Assembly (NCBI GenBank): GCA_963169105.1 | Contig: OY720639.1 | Location: 55,843,848-55,907,847, forward strand | DNA: 64,000 nucleotides | DNA from: Ceriagrion tenellum | Lineage: Eukaryota > Arthropoda > Insecta > Odonata > Coenagrionidae | Direction: 5' to 3' | Part shown: one piece after another, positions 30,181 through 41,332 of the stretch | Numbering within the stretch: the first letter of the stretch is position 1 | How the letters are laid out: the number at the start of each line of letters is the position of its first letter | Translations under genes and position numbers: made by a program | Notes under the pieces: model-generated | The model's database searches: none | What the model was told of the DNA's origin: nothing | The model's input: the letters and a program-made list of their open reading frames with translations, nothing else

Positions 30181-30740
30181 CGTAGCTTGAGCGAGAAATT
30201 ACTACTCCAAGAAATAAATTACTTTGGTCTCATTTTAAAGAAAAATATCCCATTCTTCCAAAGATACCATGATATCACCACTTCACCGCACTTTTTTCGG
30301 AGATATTTGCAGAAAAATGCCTGCCAATTAACATGGGAAATGGCACGTTTATGCACTTCAGAGCGACTTGAATTAAACAAATTAAGGAATATGGAACACC
30401 TAGATCTCGTCCAAAAATTAACAGTACGTAGCTTGTGTGCTTTCTCGACTATTTAAAAAAAATGAATCAAATCGTCAACACAGTGATTTTTTTAACAATC
30501 ACCAGAAAACCTTCCATTTTGAAGGTGATTTAAACGTACTGTTTGAAAAAAATTAGTCAAGTTAAACACATGCATGAATAATTTTATTTAATTATTGAGA
30601 ATTTCAGTCACAAAAAAGAATATTTTCGCACCATCAATTTCACAAATTTAAATTCATGCTTCGTACAGCTGCTGATGTAAATAAGTATAATTTGAATATA
30701 GTCTCTATCATGACGAGGGACATTTCTCGCTGAAACTACT
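30181..30740 (+). mobile_element. MITE family R1, copy 3
   Basis: TTAA at 30177-30180 precedes CGTAGCTTGAGCGAGAAATT. The far end is TTCTCGCTGAAACTACT, followed by AAAA in place of TTAA. It shares GGTCTCATTTTAAAGAAAAA and ACATGGGAAATGGCACG with other copies. Short frames inside are meaningless. Confidence 0.8.
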
Positions 30741-30878
30741 AAAAAGTTTTTTTTTCATTTTAATACTTTTACTTTACATGCAAAAATTTTGGGAAAATAA
30801 AACATTTTTAAGTCCTCCTGCGGAAAAATTGCTCGTAATGGCGTACTTATGCACATGTGATGTAGCGAATTCTTTTAC

Positions 30879-31427
30879 CGTAGTTTGAACGAAATTTTAT
30901 TTCTCCTGGAAATGAATGAATTTGATCTCATTTGAAGGAGTAATATCTCGACTTTCCAACTATACTAAAATATTACCCCTTATGGGACTAATTTTCGAGA
31001 TTTTTGACGGTAATACTGGCCCTTTTACTTTGGAAATGGTACGTCTATTCACTCCAGAGACCTTATTAAAAAAAAGAGGAATTTACAACACCAAGATCTC
31101 ATCAGAAATTAACAGCGTTTAGTTTATATGATTTCTCAACTATTTTTGAAAGTAAATCGCATTGTTACCGGTGTATTTTTTTCAGAATTCCAAAAAACCT
31201 TCCCTTTTAAATGAATTTTAAACGTAACACATAAATAAATAATTAAAGAAATGGCTTGTGTTAGTATTTTTATTTGACTGTTTAGGATTTCAGTCACATT
31301 AAAGTATATTACCATACCGTTAAGAATGCGCCATTAAATTCATGCTTCCAACAGCTACTGACATTAAAACAATTATTCGAGTATGTCCTCCTTAGTGAAT
31401 CGAGAACTATCTTGCTCTAGCTCACTC
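30879..31427 (+). mobile_element. MITE family R1, copy 4
   Basis: It begins CGTAGTTTGAACGAAATTTT and lies 140 bases after copy 3 in the same orientation. It shares GAATGAATTTGATCTCATTT and the far-end block with GAGAACTATCTTGCTCTAGC. The right terminus is more decayed than in other copies. Confidence 0.75.
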
Positions 31428-32219
31428 CTGTTTTACTGATATTTTATCTTGAATAGTCAGGAGTGTCCTCCGATTCCACTTGGGGTGAATTTATTAATGG
31501 CATGGAATACGTGGAATATATATTTGCCCCGGAGCTGGAATTCGTGGAGACTAATGTTTCCTACTTTATTATTGGGCGTTGTATCATTAGAGGGGATGGA
31601 AAAGGAAAAGGTAGAACTCAGAGGGGGCGAATGAAGAGATAAAAACGGGGAAGGGAAAGATAAGGCAGCACAATGAATTTTCGAAAATGGAACGGTGACT
31701 TCGAGAGGGCTGAAAATAGAAGCGAAATCTGTTCCCACTCTGAATACATTTGTCAACCGATTTTCACATGCTGGAAATCAAGACCGTGAGTTTAAAACGT
31801 GCCATACCATTACGTCCAGCTGCCATTCAATTGTGATAATCTATGTACGTCCTATTACATCCATCATCCTCAGAAAGTATGGAGGACGTACCATTTCGTC
31901 CTTAGCACTCAAAGTGATATTTTCATTGTCAAATTACTCATACTTGACTAAATTCATATGCGAAAGCCGGAAAAAAGATGAGCATCTATGAAAATTGTCA
32001 CTATTGGTGAAGTTATCTCGACTATTGCTTCAGCGCGTTGGAAAACATTTGTTTATTTTACATTTATTTGCACCTCTATCTTTTTTGTTGCTCCCGGGAC
32101 TTACACAGAGTGAAAAGGTAAATAATATTGCATTCCTCTTAGGTAATGACTCATGTAACTTAGATGGCACGCGTCTGAGGATTAAAAATACTTTTTGATC
32201 GAATGATTTTCTGCTGCAT
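31428..32219. other. no recognisable feature
   Basis: Frames at 31449-31756 and 31695-32272 on opposite strands overlap and have no known domain. Confidence 0.4.
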
Positions 32220-32671
32220 ATACATATTGTCGTGTGGAATGTGGCACTATATGAATCGGAAGCATGGACCATTGGAAAAGCTGACCAGAAAAGACTAGAA
32301 GCCCTCGAAACTTGGCGCTGGAGGAGGATACTGAAGGTAAAATGGACGGACGATTAAAAATGATGTAGTAGAGGGGGAAATAGTAGAGGAGGAAAGGACC
32401 ATTTGGAACAGCTTAGAGAAATGAAGAACCAGATGAATTGGGCCCACCCTGAGACAAAATAGGTTTGTGAATAACATAATTGAAGGAAAAACAAGGAGAA
32501 TAGTCCCTAGAGGAAGTATCAGGAATAAATTCATGGTCCAAATAAAGAGGAAAGTACATAGGAAGAGATACCAGGAGGTAAGGTAACTAGCAGTTGATAG
32601 GGCAGGACGGAGGGCTGCAGTCAATCAATCTTAGGATTGAACAACGAATTAATGAATTTATTGTTGCTGAC
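32220..32671 (+). mobile_element. LINE-C 3' end
   Basis: It begins at the GTGTGGAATGTGGCACTATA block, continues with GAAGCATGGACCATTGGAAA (ALYESEAWTIGKADQKRLEA in frame before decay), CTTGGCGCTGGAGGAGG and CAGGAATAAATTCATGGTCC. The end GGGCTGCAGTCAATCAATCT is shared with other LINE-C copies. Several frameshifts; inactive. Confidence 0.83.
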
Positions 32672-32771
32672 CAGGTGGTAGGGGAACTAGCATTAGATAG
32701 GGTAGGGTGGAGGGCTTTAGTCAACCAATCTTAGGATTGAAATACGAATTAATGAATATATTGTTGCTGAC
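32572..32771 (+). repeat. tandem duplication of the LINE-C tail (2 x ~100 bp)
   Basis: The last ~100 bases of the LINE-C copy, including TCTTAGGATTGAACAACG and AATGAATTTATTGTTGCTGACC-like sequence, repeat directly with about 10% difference. The second unit ends at about 32771. Confidence 0.8.
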
Positions 32772-32964
32772 CTCTGTTTTCTATTTGTCTCAATGTCGAC
32801 CCTTGATAATGATGCGAAATATCGAGGCCAGTCAGAGGTGCGATCACATGGAAGCTCGCGTTATCGTCATTTTTTACTAGCACTATAGAGAGCAGTAACC
32901 ACACTGCCATTCTCCATATGTCGTCAGGTGCATTTACTGTCGTTTTAGTTGATGGATGGCGTTC

Positions 32965-33297
32965 ATAATAATAATAAATGTTTGTTGTCGTAGGCCATTA
33001 CGTCGGCCTTTCAGATTTTTCGGCACATAAATTTTATTTTTACATAAGATACAATTTAAAAATAACTAAAATAATTACAAGACACGGTTAATGTTTATGT
33101 ATGAAAAAATAATAATTTGATGACACGCTATATTCACGAAACAGATTGAATACCCTACTAATTTAAAAACTACAGGAACTATCTCTTTTCACAATCTCAT
33201 TGGGGAGTTTTCGGAATTGTGGAATTAAATAATCCACATTTCTGTTATTTAATCTTATTTATTCCACAATTTGATTATTTAATCCACATTTCGATAA
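32965..33297 (-). mobile_element. 5'-truncated LINE with 16-bp target duplication
   Basis: TTGATGGATGGCGTTC at 32949-32964 and TTGATGGATCGCGTTC at 33298-33313 flank the insert. The minus-strand 3' end has an (ATT)n tail at 32965-32977. The body near 33170-33220 reads LPNEIVKRDSS on the minus strand, similar to the WN.LP...I block at the end of CR1-like ORF2, as at 8150-8180. Tail type and order suggest a relative of the 7764-12118 LINE. Confidence 0.75.
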
Positions 33298-33614
33298 TTG
33301 ATGGATCGCGTTCTGAGGACAGTGACTTTGAGCGTTGCCCTCCTCGAGCGGTTTGTGTTTTCGAAAACTATAACGCGTGAGAAAGAATGATTATTCTACT
33401 AATAGTCATAATTTTAAAAAGTGTGGTTCGGTCCTTTTTTATGCCCCCGATGAGAAGTGCGAACTTCAATTGAGAATATTTTGACCTTGCAGTGTTTATG
33501 AAGTAGAAACATGCCTTCGAATTTTTATAAACGAGCCAGAGTATTGAGCCTTGCCGAAATTATGGAAGTGAAGGCAAACCCGCGAGGAATAAATTCTTGC
33601 TTAACAACTTCTAA

Positions 33615-33770
33615 GCACACCTGCTTCTACTTCTACATATTATCCTGCCAGTCACCTCAAGGGTGTTTGGCAGGAAGTGGCTTATCACCAACATGCACTA
33701 CAGTATAGAGTTGACTTTCACCATCTTGCACTACCCAATAGGTATGCTAAAAATGCTGCAAAAACTTACA
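33615..33770 (-). mobile_element. LINE-B 3' terminal fragment
   Basis: CTACTTCTACATATTATCCT is followed by AAGGGTGTTTGGCAGGAAGT and ATCACCAACATGCACTA, matching the 3'UTR at 28112-28200. Only the UTR is present. Confidence 0.75.
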
Positions 33771-35427
33771 TAATTAATCTATAGTGAAACTGCGTAACTG
33801 TGACACAAGAGTCATGCAGGGAACATTCAAAATATGGTGTTAGCACAGTCTCAGTTTGGCTTTCTGCCAGCAGATTCTGGAATGCATCCGGCTGGGACTT
33901 ACAATGAATTAGAATTAACACCCATGAAAAATTAGAGTGATATTTAAGGGCCAGAATAGAATAAACTTTATCACGAAAATTGATAATTCATTTCTGCACT
34001 TTAATGAACAGAAATATTTTATTAAAACATATTGGACATTGTGTCAATGGCAAAATAGCGTGCTGCTTGGTAGAATTAGAAACGCAGTGGGGAGCACATC
34101 AATTAATCAGCCACACTACCTGTCAACTAACCTACTTCAAAGTCTTAACTCAGCACTTATGGTCTCTAATCGATAGCGGGAAAAACATTTTAAAACCTAT
34201 GTGCTTTACACTTTATTTCCCTTACATTATTATTCTCATGATTGGTCTACCGTAGTATGTTGAAGTTCGTGAGATATTAATCTCTTCGTGGGAAAATAGA
34301 TTGGTTTTTAATTTACATAAAATACTGAGTCTCATTTTCAATCGACGATCTGGAAGCGATTCTCATCGCAGTTGTAGCTAGAGGTCAGTAATACGACAGC
34401 ACAGTTATGTACAGGATGTGGAAGCTTGATAATTAAAATGACGCGGTACGAGGATAACTTTGTCTACTGACTACGAAAAACTAAATTGTATCTCTCTTGT
34501 TCTCTGAGTTAAGCGTATTATATAAGTCTAGATCTGAACTTGATGCTCTCCAATTAGAATATCTCGGCAGAAATTCGACGAAATGGGGAGGGACGTTATC
34601 CTAAGCTGTCAGGGTGGATGGGAATGATTGGGGAAGAGGAGGCAGATAGAGAGACGTGATGGAAACGGAACGATTGTTGGGTTGGGGGGGGGGGGAGGAG
34701 TGGGTGGTGAGAGGGGAGGGAGGGGATGGGGAACCCGTTGAGGCGCTTACGGAATTTCCTGCTCCCTCGCGCGAATACGTTTTGTCACCCGAGATTCCCG
34801 TGGTATTCGTCTGTCGCTTTCCCCGAGGCCTGGGGCGCCTCTCTCTCTCTCACACCCTTTCATGTCGACGACCGAAACGCAAAGGCGCCAGAGGAGGAGG
34901 GAAGGCGAGATTAAAATGTACCGTTTCCCATTCACCTCTCACGGCATTCTTTTTCTCGTATACGCGTCTCTTTGATTTTCTATGTCTCTCTTTTGGTGCG
35001 TGGGACGAGGAATGAGAAAAAAAATCAGTTTGGCAACTGTACGGGTACATTCGTACTTTTTTATCTTTTTATGGTTAGCTTGATAAAACATTTAGCAATG
35101 GAATCAATAGTTATGAGATCCATGAAGTCATAGATACAATAAATATATTCGGGTAGCAATAACATATCAGCTAGTTAATTAACTTATTTAACAATAGTTA
35201 ATAGCTTCGAATATTTGATCTAATCTCCTACCGCCGGATAAAATTAACGAAAGTTTAGCCAATGAATAATTGCAAATGCACATAATAATTCGTAAGAGTA
35301 AACAAACTGGTCATTTGTCCCATAATAACTCTTTTTCGAGTAATTTAATCTCCAAGCGTTTCATTGCACAGCCGCCATCTCGGCTACTTTTGGAATTGTA
35401 ACTCCATGCATAAGTAATGAAGCCAAT
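33771..35427. other. unassigned; purine tract with G-run
   Basis: A GA-rich block at 34560-34735 contains a run of 13 G at about 34683-34695, and a CT-repeat follows near 34840. A 119-codon plus-strand frame (34656-35015) crosses this skewed sequence and looks compositional. Nothing else was recognised. Confidence 0.4.
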
Positions 35428-35770
35428 AAATGTATCAAATGTTTCTACAACACTTATTAAATGGTTTCCGTGCATTATGGGTCCCATAACTTAGTAGAAT
35501 ACAACGAATGTATCAAATGTTTCCAATAGATGTATCAAATGTTTCCAATAGATGTATCAAATGTTTCAAATGGATGTATCAAGATTTCTGCAACACTTAT
35601 TGAATGGTTGCCGTGGCTTATGGGTCCCATAACTTAGTAGAATACTACGAATGTATCAAATGTTTCCAATAGATGTATCAAGTGTTTAAAATGAATGTAT
35701 CAAATGTTTCTGCAACACTTATTGAATGGTTGCCGTGGCTTATGGGTCCCATAACTTAATAGAATACTTA
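35428..35770 (+). repeat. minisatellite with ~21-bp subunits
   Basis: AATGTATCAAATGTTTCCAAT-type subunits repeat at 35428-35720. A larger block starting CAACACTTATT and containing GGGTCCCATAACTTAGTAGA recurs at 35448, 35591 and 35713, giving higher-order spacings of 143 and 122 bp. Confidence 0.8.
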
Positions 35771-36377
35771 TGCGTCGTTCCTGCAACTGGCCACAAGCCA
35801 TTTAGTTGACATTTTACAGTTCCTTAGTTATCATTAAACGCATTTTTGCTTTAAGCGATATAATTACCACGAATTTCATGATCAGGATGCGGTGCAATAC
35901 GAATTACCCTCGTAACATCAATTTTATTTTTCATTTGAGGAATTTAGTTCTAGTTTCCATAAATTCCTCTCCCAATTCACATCCATGTCACTCGTAAAAT
36001 TTCACTATGAAGGGAGATATCATTTCTAGAGTTAAATCGCATTGAAAATCATTCGGGATCTGATATTATCTCAATGTATGCCTGAAATTTCCACAGTAAG
36101 AAAAATATATAAGCAGTAGAAAGTTGGCTTTCGGTTGAAACTGTGCCCTTTCCTTCCTACTGAGGAAAAGATGAAGTGGAGGTACTTCACCATAACGCGC
36201 ATTAGAACTCGGTACCTGTCCAAGGTGAGGAAAGAGTCTCGCCTTTGCTCCTTTCCACTCTACGACACTGTACTTGTAGTGCCAAAAAGTACTTACGTTG
36301 TACTCATTGCTATAAAATGACTAGTTAACATCTCCTTTGGGTATACTACTCTATTATACATTCACGATTACCCAAGG
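35771..36377. other. no recognisable feature
   Basis: Sequence upstream of the tRNA gene. No further element seen. Confidence 0.4.
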
Positions 36378-36449
36378 TCCGGTATTGTCTAGTGGTTAGG
36401 ATACCCGGCTCTCACCCGGGAGGCCCGGGTTCGATTCCCGGTACCGGAA
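36378..36449 (+). tRNA. tRNA-Glu (anticodon CTC)
   Basis: This 72-nt gene folds as a full cloverleaf. Acceptor TCCGGTA pairs with TACCGGA, followed by discriminator A. The D-arm region TCTAGTGGTTAGGAT supplies the A box. The anticodon stem CCCGG/CCGGG closes the loop CTCTCAC, giving anticodon CTC for GAG codons. The T arm CCGGGTTCGATTCCCGG contains a perfect B box. CCA is not encoded, as usual in eukaryotes. There is no intron. All stems are intact, so it is probably functional, and it is the only confident host gene in the window. Confidence 0.97.
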
Positions 36450-36450
36450 A

Positions 36451-36455
36451 TTTTT
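36451..36455 (+). terminator. RNA polymerase III T-run after tRNA-Glu
   Basis: TTTTT starts two bases after the tRNA 3' end and is followed by further T-runs, the expected pol III terminator. Confidence 0.85.
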
Positions 36456-37744
36456 ATTTTATTTTGCTCTGCTTATTATAGGCATCCCACCTCCACCTCT
36501 CCTGGACTCAAGCTTCCGCTTATATACTTGAGCTTATGATGGATAGTGAGTGAAGTTTTGGGTTCGCTGCTAAAAACTTTGCTTTGAGTCTTTATAACTA
36601 AGAGCTAGGCTACATTTTTTTGTGCACAATTATGCTTCACCACAGCCAGGAATTGTTATAAGCCATCAGTACCAAATCATCGGGCTAAAATGTAATGAAT
36701 GATTCAAGTCAAATGTCGGATAGCTACTATTATGAAGTCATATTACAATGAGGAGAATCTTGCTAGGTGTTATCAACGGAAAAGGGAAATCTTGTAGAAT
36801 GATTCCTGAAAGTGTTCAGTTAAATCAATATAAATGCAACTATCTAAATTATACACAATATATATAGTATAAAATTGTCAGGTCTTCGATCCACGTTTTT
36901 TTACAATCCACTTAGATAAATCGTGTAATTAGTGCATGGTATAGTGCATTTAACCGGATTTGCATAAATAAATCATGATTTTACAGGCTATTGTGCCCTT
37001 GGAAATGCTAATGTATGATTTAAAAGGTTAAGAAGAGGTTTCAAAGGAAATATTCAGTTCAAGAACCTTACCAAATTTTATATTCTATCAGTAATTGTTA
37101 CTAACTATAATGTGGAAGCTTTTTTACTCTTTTCACCTTGTGATTGAAGCGTAAATCGGGAGTCATTTAGTGCATTTTTATAAATAATTTTAGAGTAAGT
37201 CGAAAAAATCCTTTATTCCTCTCCACAACTTCACCTGTCTATGCGGTAATATAACCATAAATTTAGTAGTATAACCGATGCAAGAATTATATTATAAAAT
37301 TGTGATCTAATTTAAAGGATAGTGCGCAAATATCGTCCCCCTAAGCGAATTTTAAAATTTCTAATGTTAAACCACAGAGTATAGAGTATAACTCTATGGT
37401 TAAACGAAACTTTAAAATTCCCAAAAAAATAATGTAAGCAGCTCTTTTCCCTACCATCAGATATTGCCATCGTCATCGAGCTAAAATAAAGGCCCTTACC
37501 TCTGTGTAAACAAAAACAATACATAAGTAAGTGATAGGATTTTAAAGGAGGGGCCAAAATTTCGTCCCCAAATTAAACTTTCAATTAGCTATTTATTTGA
37601 AGTCAGGGACATTTAAAGAAAGCTAAATGACTCCCCAAAAAGAAATTACCTTATTGTAGAATACCTAAAACATTATCATTTTGATTGTTTTAGAGAAAAA
37701 GTGATAAATTATTAATTGAAACCAAAGTCGAAAACAAAGTTCTT
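36456..37744. other. unassigned 1.3-kb region
   Basis: A foldback at 37349-37418 pairs ATTTTAAAATTTCTAATGTT AAACC with its inverse around AGAGTATAGAGTATAACTCT. TTTAAAGGA...CGTCCCC occurs twice, near 37313 and 37541. No gene recognised. Confidence 0.45.
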
Positions 37745-38845
37745 TTAGTGACGATGCACACAGTTCGTGACACCATTTGATATATGCCGTGCATTTAACA
37801 CTTTTCTACTAGTTTGTCTTCAGGAACACGTTTTCCAAACAGAAAACATGGCTCAACATATCCGTTGGAACTGTCATCATCTATATATAATTATTTTTTA
37901 GCGTGTCATTCATTCTGTATCCGTGACGCCATTTGATATATGCCGTGTATTTAAACTTTTCTACATGTTTGTCTTCGATAAAACATTTTCCAAACACAAA
38001 ACATGGCTCATCATATCAGTTGGAACCGTCATCATCTATATATATTAATTTTGTAGCGTGTCATACATTCTGTATCCGTGTCACCATTTGATATTTGCTG
38101 TGCATTTAACATTTTTCTACATGTTTGTCTTCGATAAAACGTTTTCCAAACACAAATCATGGCTCATCATATCCGTCGGAACTGTCATCGTCTATATATA
38201 TATCAATTTTGTATCGTGTATGTCATTCTGTATCCGTGACACTATTTGATATATGCCGTGCATTTAACACTTTTCTCCAAGTTTTTGTTTAGGAAAACGT
38301 TTTCCAACACAAAACATGTCTCATCTTTTCCGCCGGAACCGTCATCGTCTGTATATATAAATTTTGTAGCGTGACATTCATTCTGTATCCGTGACACCAT
38401 TTGATGTATGCCGTGCATTTAACACTTTTCTATAGGATTGTCTTCTGGAAAACGTTTTCCACACACAAAACATGGCTCATTATATCCGTCGGAACTGTCA
38501 TCGTCTATATATATTAATTTTGTAGCGTGTCATATATTCTGTATCCGTGTCACCATTTGATATATGCCGTGTATTTTACACTTTTCTACATGTTTCTACT
38601 CAGGAAAAACATTTTCCACACACAAAACATGGCTCATCACATCCGCCGAAACTGTCATCGTCTGTATATATTAATTATGTATCGTGTCAGTCATTCCGTA
38701 TCCGTGACACCATTCGATGTATGCCGTGCATTTTACACTTTTCTTCAAGTTTTTGTTCAGGAAAACGTTTTCCACACACAAAACATGGCTCATCATTTCC
38801 GTCGAAACTGTCATGGTCTAAATATATGAATTTTGTAAATAGTAA
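37745..38845 (+). repeat. ~156-bp satellite array, 7 units
   Basis: The landmark CACCATTTGATATATGCCGT recurs at 37771, 37927, 38082, 38238, 38395, 38551 and 38708, so the period is 155-157 bp. Each unit also carries AACATGGCTCATCA, GGAACTGTCATCGTCTATAT and GTATCCGTGACACC. Units differ by point changes and small indels. Open frames across it are by-products of the repeat. Confidence 0.95.
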
Positions 38846-38854
38846 TATGAATAA

Positions 38855-39935
38855 TCCTAACCTCAGTTTTAATCCTATCGTGCTGAAAGTTTGCCGAGTA
38901 ATAGTTCAAGGCAGGAGGAAAGTTGTAGGCTACTTTAAAATGATCTCAGGGCCCATAAAGGTCCCAAAAAGGGGCCCTTAGGTGGTTCGCTGTACGTATC
39001 GGGTTTTGTCCAGTGGTTTAATTTTTTACTTTTTTAAATTATTTCCGCTCAAGATAGAGAGTTAGAATTTTTTAATTTAATGTCTGACAGAAGGAAGTTT
39101 TTCATTCTTTCAATTAATCATCCTTTTCACTTCGTAATTGACTGAAAATTGCGTTTTTAGCTGCAGAAACACATTTTTCTGTGAAATCAACAATACCGTA
39201 TTCGCTTGACAACCAGATTTCGGTCATTGCTGTTGGAATTTTTTTTGCTTAGTTGAGCCGATTAGGAATGCTAAGCATTGGAATCTGTGCAGCGGTTAAT
39301 TATTTCGCTTTTTAAAACAACTTTAACTAAAGATAGAGAGTTGAAATTCATTTTATCGCGTACCCGAAAGCATGATACTACTAAAATTAGTGGTATCTTG
39401 CCCGAAAGAATGAAGTTTCTCTCTTTTTCAATCGATTTTCTTTTACGCATTTTCCTTGACAACCAAATAAACAACCAAAAATAAACATTAAATCAAATCT
39501 AAATTATCGAAAATGAAATTCTGAATAGCTGCTCAACAAGTAAGTACTCGAATTATGTACTTAACTATAATGTTGTTTAGCCTGGCTGTGCAGGTAGTAT
39601 GATTACAGTAAAGGGTTTCAAAAAATTGTCTCTCTACTCTATATTAAACAAGTTTCACAAATTTCATTGTTTTTATTTTACCATGTTAATTTTTATTATG
39701 CCAATTTTTCAGTCATTTGACTTATAATTATTATTGTTCATGGGAGATATTGTCAAATTGTTTACTTACTATTGTCTCACAATTGTATAGATGCTCTGCA
39801 GAAGAAAATATTAATTTAATAAAACAATTACTTGAAATGTAGTCTGTCATCACAACTACTTACTAATTCCTCACCTTTTATATAAAGAGTTTTGAAGGAA
39901 GTATGATCCCGAGCAACGCTGGGTAATTCAGCTAG
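38855..39935 (+). mobile_element. Helitron-like non-autonomous element splitting the satellite
   Basis: The right end reads CCCGAGCAACGCTGGG, a short hairpin (CCC-AGC/GCT-GGG), then TAATTCAGCTAG followed by T. A subterminal hairpin plus a CTAG end before T is the Helitron 3' signature. The proposed left end TC at 38855 follows an A. The flanking satellite reads up to a TATATGAATTTTGTA point on the left and resumes in TATATATT on the right, consistent with insertion between A and T with no duplication. No Rep/helicase is encoded. The exact left boundary is uncertain. Confidence 0.6.
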
Positions 39936-39936
39936 T

Positions 39937-39937
39937 C

Positions 39938-39969
<32 letters not shown>

Positions 39970-40463
39970 TTTTTAGCGTGACAGTCATTCTGTATCCGTG
40001 ACACCATTTGATATATTCTGTGCATTTAGCCATTTTATTCAAGGTTGTCTTCGATTAAACTTTTTCCACCCACAAAACATGGCTCATCATATCCGTCGGA
40101 ACTGTCATCGTCTATATATATTAATTTTGTATCGTGTATGTCATTCTGTATCCGTGACACTATTTGATATATGCCGTGCATTTAACACTTTTCTCCAAGT
40201 TTTTGTTTAGGAAAACGTTTTCCAACACAAAACATGGCTCATCTTTTCCGCCGGAACCGTCATCGTCTGCATATATAAATTTTGTAGCGTGACATTCATT
40301 CTGTATCCGTGACACCATTTGATGTATGCCGTGCATTTAACACTTTTCCACAGGCTTGTCTTCAGGGAAACGTTTTCCACACACATAACATGGCTCATTA
40401 TTTCTGTCGGAACTGTCATCGTCTATATATATTAATTTTGTAGCATGTCAGTCATTCTGTTTC
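39937..40463 (+). repeat. (TA)n run and 3 further units of the 156-bp satellite
   Basis: A TA dinucleotide run at 39938-39966 leads into satellite units with CACCATTTGATATATTCTGT at 40002 and landmarks at 40158 and 40313. The array ends near 40463 within GTCATTCTGTTTCCG. Confidence 0.92.
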
Positions 40464-40564
40464 CGTTTTGTTTCTTTCTCTGTCAACTTTTGAGCTAGAA
40501 CAGTGGGGTTTGGTGCGGTGAATGTGGAATTTATGTTTTCCAGATTTGGTAGTTTTTTTGGTAT

Positions 40565-40770
40565 TTTGTAGCTTGGGCGTGTGGCAGGGGGTGCTAGGTC
40601 ACCAGCCGTGCGGAGGTGTAAGATATTTGGAGATGAAATGGAGACATGCATTAATAGAAGTGTATTTAGTTAGTTTCAATAAGATCCAAAAAAGCGGCTT
40701 CTTGGGCGTGTGGCAGGCGGTGTTAGTTTATCATCCGTGCAAGGGTGTAAGGTATATTTTTCGGTTGTGG
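40565..40770 (-). mobile_element. two LINE-A-type 3'UTR fragments in series
   Basis: GGGCGTGTGGCAGGGGGTGC occurs near 40568 and GGGCGTGTGGCAGGCGGTGT near 40703. Each is followed by a CATCCGTGC/CAGCCGTGC and GGTGTAAG block as in the LINE-A 3'UTR, but both are very short. Confidence 0.65.
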
Positions 40771-41012
40771 ATGCAACAACCAGATATTGGGAAACACAGT
40801 GACAAGGGAGAAAGGCCAAAGGGGAGAGTGGAAAAGTGTAAAGGTTGAAGCAAAAGAAACCCACAGCGCTCTCATATTCAAATGGCCTTCAAAACAACAA
40901 AGGAGAACAGTGAATGAAAAAAAATTTTTCACCAAGGAGCATCTTTTTAGACTAGGACACTTACCCCCTGCGGGTACACACCCCTGCTCGGAGTGAGCGG
41001 GCTAGCTGCCTG

Positions 41013-41332
41013 CTAGTCATTTATTGGTATAAGAGCATCTTCAATCTCTTTGTCAATTGAATTTATGACGCAATTCTTCCTTGATTTCTTCTTGGGGAGT
41101 TTTGCAAATGACGTTTCCGGCTGGTCTTTGAAGTCACTTTTTAGTTGTTTCTTAGCCTTTAATTTTTGAGCTTTATTCCTCTGACGTTCTTCTTGTTGCT
41201 GTTTATTGTCTTGTGAGAGAATTTATTTTAACTTGCTTTTTCCCTTTGCTCGTTACCACTCGAGGTCTCATGCTGGACCACGGTTATGCCAGTTTCGTCT
41301 ACGTTAAAAATGCGAGATGGATCAAATACCAT
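41013..41332 (-). pseudogene. pogo/Tigger-like transposase remnant, internally deleted
   Basis: From 41332 the minus strand reads MVFDPSRIFNVDETGITVVQ, the first catalytic-aspartate block of pogo/jerky-type DDE transposases (IFNVDETG, D at residue 11). After about 25 codons the frame changes. A second frame running to TAG at 41013-41015 reads a charged tail: EERQRNKAQKLKAKKQLKSD then EIEDALIPIND. The bulk of the catalytic domain between them is missing. I infer an internal deletion joining core and C-terminal tail. The family assignment rests on the DETG block. Confidence 0.7.

Noticed and set aside
35428..35770. possible CRISPR array
   Set aside because: Repeats are diverged, spacing is irregular and the units lack unique spacers; the context is eukaryotic.
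38527..38981. open frames of 100 and 144 codons
   Set aside because: They run across the 156-bp satellite and repeat with its units.
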